Positions 9,747 through 22,094 of a stretch of DNA of 64,000 bases are shown here, one piece after another. Position numbers and translations under genes: made by a program. How positions within the stretch are numbered: position 1 is the stretch's first letter; each line of letters starts with the position of its first letter. This stretch comes from Embiotoca jacksoni. Its lineage: Eukaryota; Chordata; Actinopteri; Embiotocidae. The notes below the pieces were generated by a model. It saw only the letters and a program-made list of their open reading frames with translations, was not told the origin of the DNA and did no database searches. The DNA lies in contig JAKOON010000018.1 of NCBI GenBank assembly GCA_022577435.1, positions 10,726,096 through 10,790,095 of the forward strand, in the 5' to 3' direction.

Positions 9747-12700
9747 CTGAAAACAAGCAAACACAGATCATTTTCAAAAGGAATAAAAATGCATTAAAAA
9801 AAAAACTCATATCAATTGAAAAATATTTAAACAAAGCGTTACAAAAAATGATTGTGTTCAGAATTTTGATTTACTCTGAATAGACTGAAGATGTGTTTTC
9901 CATTGTGAATCCTACTGTAACCAACAATAATTAAATACAAGTCAGCTTTTCACATCAGTGCTTGAAAAAAACAGCAGCTGACAGTGAACTTTGTCATTTT
10001 AGAGACACCAGTGGTGTTACACGATGCCTTTAAAACATTTCATCTTTCGATATCAGATCATCATCAATGTAACATTGTCCTGTGTGGGTTTCAAGGTTTC
10101 TTGCAGCATGATGCGCAAATCCAAAAAGTGAAGGATGATATTGATGCAGCATGTACAGAAAAATTCCAGACAACCCGTTTATTTCAGCTACACGGGAGAC
10201 ATAAAGAAAGAATTCCTAACACATTTGCACTGTGTGAGGAAGTTTGAAGAGGAGAACTGCTCCACAGATATCTGTCCAGAGGGTGGACATTTTTCCATTT
10301 TGCTTTCTGAGAGGGAGTCTAAATGGTGCAACGGACCATTTTGATATGGACAAACAAGCCGTGTAAAAAAAAAAAAAATCCCATCCTCTTACCTGTAGCT
10401 GGTCCATTGTGCAGGTAAAGTTGATGTCTTCCGAGGATCCTTCACTCTAACAGATGAACAGACACGGTCATTACGTTATCCACTGAAACGCCAGATATTC
10501 AGGGAAATAAAAGAATGCAGGAGAGTGAAACTGCAGCTGCGTTACCTCACTGTTCAGTGATATCAAGTAGAACGGGTCGTTGACTTTATCCACCTGTGCA
10601 TTCTTGTTGAGGAAACCACATTTTAGATTTAAACGATAGATTTCACCAAAAAAAAAAAAAAAAAAAAATGTCGGCATCTACCTTCATGTGGTATTGCAGA
10701 CGCCAAGAAACGTCGTTAATATGAGCTGGACGCCTTCCTATGCTACAAGAGAAACACAGAGAAGACTTCCGTAAAGTGCAGATTACAGAGGAAATGATGC
10801 AGGATGCTAAAACACAATAGTTTCTTTGTCACTCTTAACCAAAGTTTGCATTTGGAGCTTTTCTCAGTTTCACACGATTCAACAGTTTGTCTGCAACTGG
10901 TTTTAAATCAGTTTGTAGATATCGTGGCTCTTTGACAAAAAGCATTTGTTAATGGGCAGTCATAATTCATCATTTACATTTCAATCAATCATGCTCCATT
11001 AATACTGTCCCTGTTCTTTACTGGGCAAAAGTTTGCCTCCATTTCCTCCCAATTTGATAGATTTAAACTAGTTGATCTGAGCCATGTTTTTCTTTTCTTT
11101 TTTTTTCTCATCTGATGTCATTAACATTGTTCTAGTCTGGAGAAAAAAAAAAAACTTTAGTTTATAATCATCAGTGAGCAAAATAAGCATCCTCCTAAAT
11201 TAAAATTATACCTTTATAAAAATAAAATCTCCTTTATATTCCAGTTTTGTCTTGAAGACAAGATCAGAGTCCAAAACAAACTCTTCAAGTTCAAAAAAAT
11301 TCACCTCCACAAATCTCTTTACCACCGACAGCTCTTCAATTTTAGCCTCACCTTGCTAACAGACGTTCCAGTTCTTTTTTATGTTTCTGTAAGACAAAAC
11401 AAAGCAACAAGTCAGCCGCGGTTACAAACGTAAGGAAAAGGATTCCAGAAATACCATGTTGTTTGAGATGTACCTGATATGTGCTGTAGAAAATGTCTAT
11501 TTTCTCTGCACTGAATGTGAGCTCTTCAAGGCTGGAGCTGCAGGAGGAAATAGCACTTTAATCAGCTGCTGATTCACACAACTTACATTTCCTTACACAG
11601 CCTGAAACCAGTATTTTAAATGTGACCACGCGGTTCCCCCCCCCCCAATAAAAGATACCACCAGGAACCAAATACTTCAGTCCTACTTTATCATAAAGGT
11701 TGAATGTTGAGGGTTGCAATCACTTTTACAATGTGGTGATCCACCTAAAATCATCCTTTTTGAGGCGGTAAAAAGAAAAGAAAAGAAAAGAAAAGAAAAG
11801 AAAAGAAAAGAAAAGACTCTCCAAGAAATCTAAAAGATTTGTAGTCATACGTTGGTGCTGGTTTGTTTCATTATGCCGTCCTACAGTATTCTTGAAGGTT
11901 CCCCTGGACACCAAACTTTGATCAGAGATCAGAATATCAGCTGCCTTTGTCTAACTATAAAACTAAAGACAATGACCAACAAAAAAAAAATTCAAAATTT
12001 CAAATGTAACCACAGCGCACACTTCAAATGGATTTGCATCCTTTTCCACAGAAGTCAACATTGCTTCACTGACAGTTAGCACAGTTGCTTGATGATGTTG
12101 ACGCCCCCCCCAAACTAACCACAACTGGGCCACAGATAAGTGCTGCTAAGCAAAACATCCCATTCATTCACACATCTTTCACATACAGCAGTCACACAGC
12201 AGAGCATACAACCAGTGAACATCTTTGCTTGGCAGTATTTTAGACTTTGCACAATATTTTCTGCTCTTTTATATTTACTTCTATGAGAAAATATGACAAC
12301 GTTTCTAATTTGAAATATATGTTGCTCCAATCCTGTATAGTTTGGGCTCTTGACAAATGCAGCCATATGGGTCATATTATAGTGTATTTACATGCAGCGA
12401 AGTCAGAAACAAATAGCATGATGCTCAACAACATGTCAGCTGAGTGATTGGAGAAAAATTTCAACAACCCCCCCCCCCCCCAAAAAAAAAAAAAAATTTG
12501 CTTTTTTTTTTTTTTTTTTTTTTGCAGAAATTCACCACATATGGAGATTATAGCAGCACGTGCTGTAGGCGACAGGACACCTTCCTCTGTGTGATGTCGC
12601 CTACCTGATCGTTGACTTGTCGGCGTTTTGTTTCACCGCCTCCAGTATGAAGGTGGTGGCTGCAGTGTGAACCTGCTTCAGAAGGATTTGATCGACCTGC

Positions 12701-13713
12701 TTCAACTCGGGCTGATCTGAAACCATAAAAAAAAAAAAAAAAAAAAACAATAAAAAAACAAAAAAAAAAACACGGTATGAGTAGGATGGCACCCTGCAGT
12801 TTACAGCGTCCTCTCTATACGTGGCTGAAGCAGATGATCGAGGTTTGCGATCCATACTTGGGTTCTCCGAGACTGACGCACAGAATGGAAATCAATGATG
12901 ATTTGCATGTGAATGGGCCCCTCAGCTGCATCAGCCGGGGGTCCTTTGTTTGTTTGTCTGGTGAACACTTCACTTTGGAAATAACTCTGCCATTAAAATG
13001 AGAGGGGATGCCGCATACGTTGGGCAACACATGGTCGAGCAGGAGCAGAAGTTAGCCCATAGTGCGTAAAGTAAACCAAGTCTGCTGTCATTTTGCATAA
13101 TTTATATTTCTGCTGTTTCAATCCAGACCAATCAACAACAACAACACACAGAGAGAGCGCTGCAGGGTTCACAGGTCCTCAAATAGCTATTTAAGAGGAC
13201 AACCGGATGTGTAGCCGATTTTAGATTTGACTAACAGTGATTTAAATAGCCCAACAAAGTCTTTCTAATGTGCCGAGCAGACCTGAAGCCAGTTTAAATG
13301 ACAAAAGGTGCCCCGAGTGACCGTGTGAGTGGGTGCGTAGCAAGCAGCGGGGGGGAAAAGCTCAAAAATCGCTTTAACACGGCCGATCGGCGGCTATCTG
13401 CTCATTGACGGTCTTCATATAACCGCGGGGGGAACCGGGGGTCGAGGAACTGGCAGGAGATCCGCAAACATCGAGGCAGCTCCGCTACACATCCACCAGG
13501 AGAGAAACCGGAAGCAACGGCGTAGACAAAAGCGGCGGCGGCGGCGGCGGCGGCGTCAAGAGGTGGCAGCTCACCGAGAACTGCCGGGTCTGCGTGAGAG
13601 GAGAGCAGGCTGCGGAGAGAGACGTCTACCAGCACCTGGAAGCTGCTCTGGTCGAAGGAGGACGGGTCGGCGAGAGACTGCAGCCCTCTCTGCACAGACT
13701 CAGACAACTCCAT
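9687..13713 (-). CDS. commd3: commd3 (COMM domain-containing protein 3), complete
   Basis: COMMD3 is a subunit of the COMMD/CCDC22/CCDC93 (Commander) assembly for endosomal recycling. Eight coding exons, 13713-13575, 12716-12605, 11537-11474, 11386-11352, 10742-10682, 10602-10546, 10446-10393 and 9746-9687, total 582 nt and give 193 aa plus stop (human 195). The protein begins MELSESVQRGLQSLADPSSF. The N-terminal helical domain runs to about residue 116. The COMM domain then holds INDVSWRLQYHMK, with the conserved Trp at 130, and ends DLVGKLKDAAKSVEKACQM. The ATG at 13713 is chosen because MELSESVQ matches the human start. An upstream in-frame ATG adds seven residues not found in the family. 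bmi1 lies downstream on the same strand, as in mammals, where COMMD3-BMI1 readthrough transcripts are known. Confidence 0.97.
10393..10446 (-). CDS. commd3: commd3 coding exon 7
   Basis: Eighteen codons, SEGSSEDINFTCTMDQLQ, aligned with human ISFSCSMEQLQ. Acceptor ctgttag, donor CAG|gtaaga. Confidence 0.92.
10546..10602 (-). CDS. commd3: commd3 coding exon 6
   Basis: Nineteen codons, NAQVDKVNDPFYLISLNSE. The intron to exon 5 is only 79 bp and is mostly a poly-pyrimidine/T tract. The acceptor is the less common aacaag. Confidence 0.9.
10682..10742 (-). CDS. commd3: commd3 coding exon 5 (start of COMM domain)
   Basis: Encodes SIGRRPAHINDVSWRLQYHM plus K (first codon split), the hallmark beginning of the COMM domain. 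Acceptor ttgtag, donor AAG|gtagat. Confidence 0.96.
11352..11386 (-). CDS. commd3: commd3 coding exon 4
   Basis: A 35-nt exon encoding KHKKELERLLA. Acceptor ttacag, donor CAAG|gtgagg. It joins in frame to SIGRRPAHINDVSW. Confidence 0.92.
11474..11537 (-). CDS. commd3: commd3 coding exon 3
   Basis: Encodes SSLEELTFSAEKIDIFYSTY plus Q. Acceptor cctgcag, donor CAG|gtacat; phases 2 in, 0 out. Confidence 0.94.
11770..11816 (+). repeat. (AAAAG)9 microsatellite in commd3 intron
   Basis: Nine pentanucleotide units. Confidence 0.95.
12605..12716 (-). CDS. commd3: commd3 coding exon 2
   Basis: Encodes DQPELKQVDQILLKQVHTAA then TTFILEAVKQNADKSTI. It matches human DHPDLKHIDPVVLKHCHAAA in pattern. Acceptor tttcag, donor CAG|gtaggc. 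Confidence 0.96.
13532..13555 (+). repeat. (CGG)8 trinucleotide repeat in commd3 intron 1
   Basis: Eight uninterrupted units, 19 bp inside the intron from the exon 1 donor. In the commd3 transcript it reads as CCG/GCC. It is G-quadruplex- and R-loop-prone sequence at a promoter. Confidence 0.95.
13575..13713 (-). CDS. commd3: commd3 coding exon 1
   Basis: Codons 1-46, from MELSESVQ to SSHADPAVL plus one base. Donor CTCG|gtgagc. The context of the ATG is acaaaATGgag, acceptable for initiation. Confidence 0.96.
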
Positions 13714-13900
13714 TTTGCACAAGGAGCGACTCACGACACCAGACCACGTGACGGATCAGCTGATGTGTGGAGAAGCAAGAGAGCTGAGCGAGATAGATAG
13801 AAGGAGCGGAGAATACATCCCGGCTGCACAGCTCTGCTCCACATTTAGTGGTTTATTACCGCGCTGGATCACTGCTGTTGTTTTGTCCTCCAAATACACG
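13714..13900 (-). promoter_or_regulatory. commd3: candidate commd3 promoter
   Basis: CpG-rich sequence immediately upstream of the commd3 start codon. It has a CACGTG E-box at 13745-13750 within GTCACGTGGTCT (minus, 13752-13741). CpG density extends from about 13380 across exon 1. The start site itself is not determined. Confidence 0.6.
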
Positions 13901-13919
13901 AAGCACCAGGGCTAACACA

Positions 13920-15530
13920 CGTGCGTGCGCTCAATGTAAAACAAGAGGTTTCAAAACTGGGTTCAGGGACCTAAAAAGAGGTCACTGTAGTGATGAGGTT
14001 TATAGCTTTCTGTTAGGACCTGCATTTCGAAATAAACGCGATCGCGTGTGAAATGTGTGAAGTTTTATCAGCTATGTCTGCATTATACAATAAACGGAAA
14101 GAACATTTTCTTTAAAAAAATAAAAAAAGGAAAAAAAAAACTGAGCACGAAGGGCTCTATGATCTATTGTCGTCATCAACAGGAAGTTTTAGTTGACCAC
14201 ATGTTTCCGTTACATTTATACCGAATAGCCTAAGTATTTACACGTGACAGGCTACCTCTCAGTTAAAATGCCCAACGTTTTACACGGATTACAATCATTT
14301 GGATATCTGATTTATGGGAAGCTGTTTGTTGTATTGATCAAATCTCAGGGCCACACAAGAGTAGGGGCAGTTGCACTTTCATTAAGTCCAATGAAGAGAT
14401 GAAGCCAGGTAACACCCAAATTCTTGTTCAATTGACAGTCTAAACAGAACATATAAAGGAGTTACGAGAAAATGATGGCGATAAAGTAGCCTATTTCTAT
14501 TCACGACATTTGAAGTGTGTAAAAAGATGCGCAACATCTTAAAATTGTATACAACCAATGAGCAACATCAGCTCTTCTGTAATTTACAAAGCATCATCTA
14601 GTCCAGTTATTTCCTGTGGACACTCCACACGTGCCTTCTACGTTAGTTTTGTCTATGCTGGAACCACGACAGCACAGTACCTATTTCTTTAATCTATTGA
14701 CTTGAAACCAGCATGAGCTAATGATGTGTTTAAAAATAACTGCGGTGTGAACTATGTAAAAGGAGGTGCAACTTGTATACCCGAACTGCTGTTGAGGTGT
14801 GGATTGTGTGACACCTTAAAATTCTGCATGACCACTAAACATTTGCCTTGCAGAAATCCAAAGCAGGATTGGCTCTTTTGCAGTGTCACCTCAGAGGCTT
14901 TCTGCAGTGCCCACTTAAACGTAAAACGTAAATGTTGAGATTATTATTATTATTATTATTATTATTACGTATGATTCTGGCGTCGTGTGGGAGACTTCCC
15001 TGCAGAGTCTTGAGGCATGTCAGTAAATAGGACACTTTTAAATTTGCATTATGAACGCTAAAATCTGTGCGTAACGCAGTGAAGACCTGGAATCCCGCGT
15101 GACAAAGTAACTGTGCAACGAAAGGAAATTCTCGTTTATATCAAAACCCATTCCTGCATTATTAACTGAAGGATTTAGCTGCAGACAGATGTGGTCGGAG
15201 GGTGAAAACGAGCTAAACTGTCCGAAAATCACGTTTCTTTCGTGCTACGTGGTCATGATGTGAGACACATGGGCACATTTTTCCTCCAAGAAAGATAGCT
15301 GGAAAAGTACAAAGGAAGCACATTTTTCAGCAAACGATTTAACACGTTTATTAGGCTATTACGACTTATTAATATTCACTTGCATTTGCGACTCTTACAG
15401 TCAGCATCTGTCAGTCTGCTCGATGTTTCGGCTTCCGCACTGCACTTTTCTGCAGCAGTTAACGATTTAAACTCCCGGAGGGTCAGTGAGGGAAATATTT
15501 TGTTGTTTTATGATGCCTGCTTTTGTAAAT
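13920..15530. other. intergenic, no gene recognised
   Basis: AT-rich sequence with only short frames and an (ATT)n run at 14941-14967. I see no exon with both homology and splice sites. Confidence 0.6.
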
Positions 15531-15539
15531 TGCGATACT

Positions 15540-15830
15540 AATTTTGAAGATGCATCGTTTCCCCTCAGTGAGCTCATCGCCTGCCTGTCGCTTGTTTTCT
15601 CGGAGTGAGGATGGCTGCAGTCTGCTGCGCGGCCACACACGCCGCAGCTATCGGAGTGACCTCTGACTCCACGCTTTGTCCAAAGTCCATTTTGTCTCCG
15701 GGTCGGGTTGTGAAATAGATTAGCCTTCCCTCTCTCCCTGCTGTTGCGTTTTTCCTCCCGAGATATGTCTCCCGTCGCGACGTGCAGCTCATTATCACCC
15801 CAGCTTTACGTCATAGTAGTCTACGTCATC
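15540..15830 (-). promoter_or_regulatory. isolated CpG-rich patch with a short ORF
   Basis: About 1.8 kb upstream of commd3. On the minus strand a 38-codon frame (15690-15574, start MDFGQSVESEV) has a favourable context, acaaaATGgac, within CpG-rich sequence. No family is recognised. It could be a promoter of an unrecognised transcript or simply GC-rich DNA. Confidence 0.3.
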
Positions 15831-15839
15831 ATCATTTTT

Positions 15840-17445
15840 TTTCCCTGTGTAAATCGTCACGAGACTGACATCAACACTAACGCATGAACCCCCCCCACGA
15901 TAGCTCAATACCCTTGGGAATAATGCTACCACGTGCAGCATATTAGTCTAAAGTGCACGTTCAGTTTCTTATACTTTCAAAATAAAAGTCCCGCTTGGTA
16001 ATTAAAATAAACTAACCAAGGCTATTTTGCATACAAGGACTTTCACAATTCTGTGTCTTCACTATAACTAGCCCTTTCAACCTAATCCGTATACCGTAAA
16101 CCTGAACAGATGACCTATAGGTCAACGTTTCATCCTAATTTTGTGAATATTTAAAGATTGAAGCGCACTAATTTCCCCACCGTTTCTATCATCCTGTAGT
16201 CTTAAAATGTCAGTGATTCTACAGAAGTAGCATACATCCACTTCCGTTTTTGTATATTCTGACACAGGTAAACTGCTAAACAAACTTACAAAAATCTCTG
16301 AATTGATGAATATAGCCTGATTTGCCCAAAAGGTGTCATGTTGAAGTCAAAACCATATCTTTATAAACCTTAGGACCAACTGTCAGAGGGGTTTGAGTTG
16401 TGGCGAGTTAAAGTTGAATTCTCGTCTTCATAGGTCAAATGAGGTAAACATGTAGTTCATTTCTGCTTTTTTTTTTTTTTTTTTTTTTTTTTTTGGGGGG
16501 GTGGGGGGGCAAATCCCAAAAGGACGCGGAACCGCAGGCTATCTGAAATCTACTCAAATATTTTTGACATTAATCTTTGGTTGACAGAGGTGGCCTCTTT
16601 CGGTGGGTACAGTCGAATAATGACTTGGTTTACATTAATAATCCCCTGTGATAACAGACTGAAAACATCCCCTTTAAGAGGACGCGGCGGGAACATGACC
16701 TTGGAGAAGGTGTACATTGTCAACAACAAGGGAACATTTCCAGGAGCCGCTTGTGAGACGGAGAGGGACAGTGTCTCATTACTGCTTTAAACGGGCTGTT
16801 TTTACGCGACCGACCGTATGAATGACTTTGTTGTAATGATGGTTCAGACACAGACAGACAACCACATTTATTGATTCTAGTAGTTGCTATATGTTTTTAC
16901 TTCTATGACAACAATAAATCTACATATTTAAAAACTATTTGGGGTTTGTAACAAAAAAAAAAAGCTGCCAGTCAGGCTTGTTTCTGTAGACTGTGGTCTG
17001 GCTTCTGTTTTTTTTTTTTCTTCTTCTTCTTCTTCTTCTTCTTTTTTTAACAGTAAAATCAACGATATTCAAAAAAAAGAAAAGAAAAAATGAGGGTAGC
17101 TGCATAGTTGCAAAAGAGTCCAAAAGCTCACGAGCATGTCGTCATTTTGTGGCGTTTATAGGCCAAACATTTATTAACCATGTCCTATGCATTGTTGCAG
17201 TCTATTGCGCTGTTTAAGTCAGTGAAAGAGTTATATGCAAACAGAGGACAAGACTGAGCTCTTATTCATCTCCCTCTCTGCATTGAACACTGCGCACCAT
17301 CTACCGTGTACAGTGGGAATACAGTCAGTTCTGAGCAGAGAGCTGAACTCGCAATGGTGTCTTAACTGTGTTCATCCTACACTGTAAAAAGCTAGGCTAC
17401 AGAAAAACTAGAAACATGACGACATGGGAATTCAGAGAGGGTGAA

Positions 17446-17481
<36 letters not shown>

Positions 17482-19100
17482 ATCTGAGCAGTGTGTTATC
17501 TCGTAAATTCTAATAACTCAGTATGGTGAAATAAACAAGGTTCAGTTTAATTGTTGTCTTGTTAACACTTTTAAGAAGTTCAATCCAAACTCAAGTGGTA
17601 ACACAAAAGCTCCAGCAGACTATTTCCTACAATGTGCAAAAATGAAATAAATTCATTCTAACAGACTGCAGAGTTGTGACATGAAAATTATGAACTTAAT
17701 TTAACTGACTGTTTCAAATCTCTCACATCCAAAACAAAATCCACTTTGCATTCATTTAGCTTTTTAAACAAGATGCTCATTCATTTAAACATGAGACTTT
17801 CACCAACAAATTAAGGCAACTAACTTCAGGTGCAAATAAAATAAAAAGTGTAGCCAAGCTTTCCTAAACTTTTTATTCAGTATGAAAGTGTCTACCTACA
17901 CTGTGACCATGCAGACAGTAGAAAGAAATCCCTGTCTAATATACTGATATAAAACCTAATCCAGGTATCTGTTTTAATATAACTGTTAGATAAAAACTTT
18001 AGCTTTTCATTAGTGACTCTCTCGATCATCATGCTGCTCTTCTCAGACACGTCCTAAAAGATCCCACTTTTCTTCAATAGTTTAATTTGAGTCAGCAAAG
18101 CCTCTAAACTTCTCATCTTTCAGGAGCTATATTTACATGTGTCTCAATCCATTTGAGACAGGTTGCCTTTGTGGATGTGTGTCTAAACTTTAACTTTTAT
18201 GTTTTTTATTTTTAACAAAATTAACTTTTTTAGACTAGAAAATGTTCTAACAGCTACCAGCCAGTGACGCAAGAATGACTTTGGGAAATGTTCTTCAGTC
18301 AACAATTCAAAAAATAAAACAACACGTATAACATCTATTTTAGATCAATTCTTCTCTGGCTATTTGATACATGTTTGTTTCCTGAACCATTCCTGAAGTG
18401 CACAAAAAGACTTTGGAGAAAAGATTTTAAAAAAAAATTCCCTGCAACATTTTATTCCATTATTAAGCTCCAAACAGCCAGATTTGACTTTAATTAAGCA
18501 TTGAGGAGCATGAAACCACAACTCCCAAATAAGACTCAGAGGTCAGAACATTAGTGTTACAATGAGGTCTCCTATAGGACAGAAAGAATAACAAAATTCA
18601 CTGTGATTCATTTCTCATTATTATTGTAAAGGTTTATTAGAAACACTAACATTAAGTCAAATATGTCTAACTCCCAGGAGAAAAAAAAAAAAAAACTAAA
18701 CTTGCTTTTGGCCTTTGTCAAACATCTTACGCATTTCTTTTATGCTTCCATAGAGCACTCAGCAGTCTCTCAGCTGCATTTTAGAACTTCGATTAGAAAC
18801 ACTGGAACTAATCTACACTTCTCTGATCTGGTTCAAACGTGGATTTGTTCCACAAACAAAACAGCCACCAGCTGCTGGGCTCCGATCTGTATGAGGCTAT
18901 TTAAATGTTATTTCGAAGGCAGAGGTGAAGATTGCTTGCAGAGGAAAAACAACAGATCCTAAAGCATTGCCTGCCGCGTGCGTGCTTGAGCGCATATGCG
19001 CGTGTATACGTGACAGAAGGGAGAGGGGAAGCAGACAGAAGAGAGCTGTTGAGCAGAGTGACTCTGCCCCCTGTTGGAAAAAAAAAAACTCCCTTTTTTT
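15840..19100. other. intergenic, no gene recognised
   Basis: AT-rich DNA with mononucleotide runs (T28 then a G-rich run at 16467-16508; T runs at 17450-17477 and 19113-19141) and a (TTC)n run near 17020-17043. No supported coding exon. Confidence 0.6.
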
Positions 19101-19108
19101 TTTTTTCC

Positions 19109-19142
<34 letters not shown>

Positions 19143-19224
19143 CTGGCTGCACTGCTTTTATAATGCAGACATTATAATCACAAACTATGGAATTAACACA
19201 TAAATAAACAAACAAATGCAGTTT

Positions 19225-19450
19225 CCATCAGCAATTTGGAGCGGATGAATTAAATGTGAAAAACTATGATTGATTAATCTCACTTATAGGAGCTGAGAGG
19301 AAAGGATGCCCTGCAGAAATAAGCAGGGGCCATATAGAATCTGTAATTAACGTCTCCTTGTTAAGTACCTCATTAACTGGGTTATATGTGGAGCTAATTC
19401 AATTATTGTCCTGCAGAGCCTATTTTCTCCTCTTTATTGAATCATTTTGA
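19225..19450. promoter_or_regulatory. candidate conserved noncoding element
   Basis: A repeat-free island of balanced composition rich in homeodomain-type words (ATTAAT, TAATTAAC, AATTATTG) flanked by simple repeats. Conservation is inferred from texture only. Confidence 0.3.
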
Positions 19451-19656
19451 TGTGTAATCCGTCAGATGTGGCGGCGAAAAGAAAGAAGAAAGAGTCGCGG
19501 ATGCACCCTTCTGATGATAATATGATCATCTCCGGAGGACAGACCGCCCCCCCTCCCCCCGCCCCCTTTCTAGCCCCACCTACACCCCCACCATCACACA
19601 CACACACACACATACACCACCACCAACACCCCTCTCGTCCCCAGAGGTCAGCATGG

Positions 19657-19690
19657 GGTCAGTGTCTTGCTCAAGGACACCGCAGCAGAC
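19657..19690. mobile_element. fragment resembling a teleost interspersed repeat
   Basis: Contains gtcttgctcaaggacacc, a word I associate with short interspersed repeats in many fish genomes. The fragment is too short to assign a family. Confidence 0.3.
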
Positions 19691-19948
19691 CGCGTGCAGG
19701 TGCAGCGGCGGCGGCGGCGGCTCCGGGTGACACCGTCAATGCAAAAAGTAGCGGCATCTATAAGGAAGGGCCTTGGACACGAACGCGCCTGTAAACTGTC
19801 ACCAAACTGGCTTTTTTTTTATTTTTTTTTTTAATTATTATTATTTTTTTTCAAATAGCTTGCCCGCTGATTGAAATTCGCAGAGCGAACAAAGAGCACG
19901 CGCACACGGTCACGCGCACCTACAGGCGGCCGCTGGGTGGCAGTGGTG

Positions 19949-19952
<4 letters not shown>

Positions 19953-19992
<40 letters not shown>
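19953..19992 (+). repeat. (CT)n microsatellite
   Basis: About 20 uninterrupted CT units. Confidence 0.95.
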
Positions 19993-19998
<6 letters not shown>

Positions 19999-20474
19999 GT
20001 CCTGTGAGGAGCTTGTAGAGGGAATGATCGGAGGGGAACAAAGAAAGGAGGGAGAGAGGGGGAGGCGGGTGTGCGTGCGCGCGCGCACGCGTGCATGTGT
20101 GTGTGAATGGGTGGTGGTGGTGGGGAAGGGGGTGAGTAACAGCGGAGGGAGGGTGTGGGGGGCAGTGGGGGTCTCCCTTGTGACAGGACGTAGCCTATAT
20201 GGAAATTTGAATGGCTCACATTCACCTCTGGAGCGCGCATGGCGGCTCTAATTCACCACCTCCACAACCAACACCAGCACCATCACCAACCATCACCAAC
20301 CATCACCCACCGCGGGGCACGCGGGCCCGGCAGCGTCTCCAGTTTAAAGGCAGAAGCCCTAAACGTGACAGATGTAGCAGCGATTAGAGCTCCGTGGTGA
20401 TTTCCTGCCAGGGTGCAGAGGTAGACTCCGCATCTACTGCCTAAAATAAGCTTGGTTACCCCTCTGGAGCTCTG

Positions 20475-20487
20475 CGTGCGCGCGCGC

Positions 20488-20534
<47 letters not shown>
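20475..20534 (+). repeat. (CG)n(TG)n alternating purine-pyrimidine tract
   Basis: A CG-alternating block runs directly into about 22 TG units. This is strong Z-DNA-forming sequence. Confidence 0.9.
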
Positions 20535-20535
<1 letters not shown>

Positions 20536-21089
20536 CAATTAAAGCTTCTGGGGCTCAATGTGATTGCAATTATAGTCCTTTAAAGCACGCCTGTCACAGA
20601 AACAACATGGCAGACCGACGTGTGGTGGAGGGATATTAAATGCAAATATCATCTGACGTAAAATTCAATAAGAGGGCTCAGAGTCTTTAACCTGCGGTTC
20701 ACCTTTTCATCTGTAAATTGGTGCAGCTGCATATTAAAATATATGAAAAATAAATATAACGTCTAATATATTTTATAACAAAATGCTAATCCTCTATAAA
20801 AGATAACACATACAACGCGGGGTAATCTATTTAAAATATTTTTTTAAATAGATAAATAAATAGTCCCATAACACTACACAGTAAAAATAAATAAATATTA
20901 TTATTATTATTAATATTGTTGTTATTATTATTATTATTATCATGCCTATTACATGCCTACATATCATAAATCTGACTATTGCCATTTAACTAACACTTGT
21001 AACCTTTATATTTTATGTTTTTAAAATAACAAACCAAGTCTACAATCATACTCGGCTATTTACAAATATGCTTTTATATTATAGATAAT

Positions 21090-21300
21090 ATCTCATTGAC
21101 CGGGCTGCCTATAAACGGCGGAGGAGCCGGCAGGGGCAGCTGTTCCTCCTCCTGCCTGCCGGTGAAAAGCAGCTTCCTGCCGGCTCCCGCTGCTGCGTGC
21201 GGCCGATCTCAGGAGCTCTGTTCCCGGCTCACATCCTGCTCGGCTCCGCGGCACGACGGCAGCGAACTGACCGCGACATGTACGTAGCAAAATTCGAGTA
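21090..21300. promoter_or_regulatory. isolated CpG-rich island in intergenic DNA
   Basis: A sharp GC/CpG-rich block between very AT-rich flanks (20,640-21,080 and 21,290-21,370). A donor-like CGACAT|gtacgt lies at its right edge on the plus strand. No homologous protein is recognised in any frame. Confidence 0.35.
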
Positions 21301-21365
21301 GGTATAGTTTAGTTATTAGGTCATTGCCCGAACGTGAATTTCCATCTTATTTAATGAATAAAACA

Positions 21366-21369
<4 letters not shown>

Positions 21370-21418
<49 letters not shown>
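21370..21418 (+). repeat. (GT)n microsatellite
   Basis: About 22 GT units, then gcgtgt. Confidence 0.95.
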
Positions 21419-21420
<2 letters not shown>

Positions 21421-21963
21421 ATTTTCTTTCAGGCAGATTTCTCACGGTGGACCCGCCATATTTCCCCCCGCCACTCACCGAGGACGGCAGGCTTCCTGGA
21501 TCCTGCATGTCACACATTTGGCTCCACGTTGTTCCATTTGAAACTAGATTAAGACCTTTGTATTTGTGTTTTACAGCCTACAGTATGTTGTACAGACGCA
21601 TTTGACCTAAAACAAGCCTCTCTGTACTCACGTGTTTTTGCAACAGTGTAAAAACTTGTTTAACATTGTTGCTGCTGGTTTGGAGTTGTTGTTTTTTTTC
21701 TTCATAATTTGCCAGTGCTGCAACTGTGTGTGTGTGTGTGTGTGTGTTACTGTTGAATGCTTTATTTAAGGCTGAGCTTGCTTTAGGCTCATTCTAGTCG
21801 GTCCACATGATAAAGCCTCAATCAGAGGCAACTGAGTCTGGATCAAAGTGAGTTAAGTGAGTATTTGAACTTTGTGGTTAGAAAGGTTACAGTCTAGGTA
21901 GGTTGACATGTTGCCAGAAAATTCTGCGCCGCCCCCCCCAAACCCCCTGCCTCCACCCTCACA

Positions 21964-22023
21964 CAACACACACACACACACACGCACACAACACACACGC
22001 ACGCACGCACACGCACGCACACG

Positions 22024-22094
<71 letters not shown>

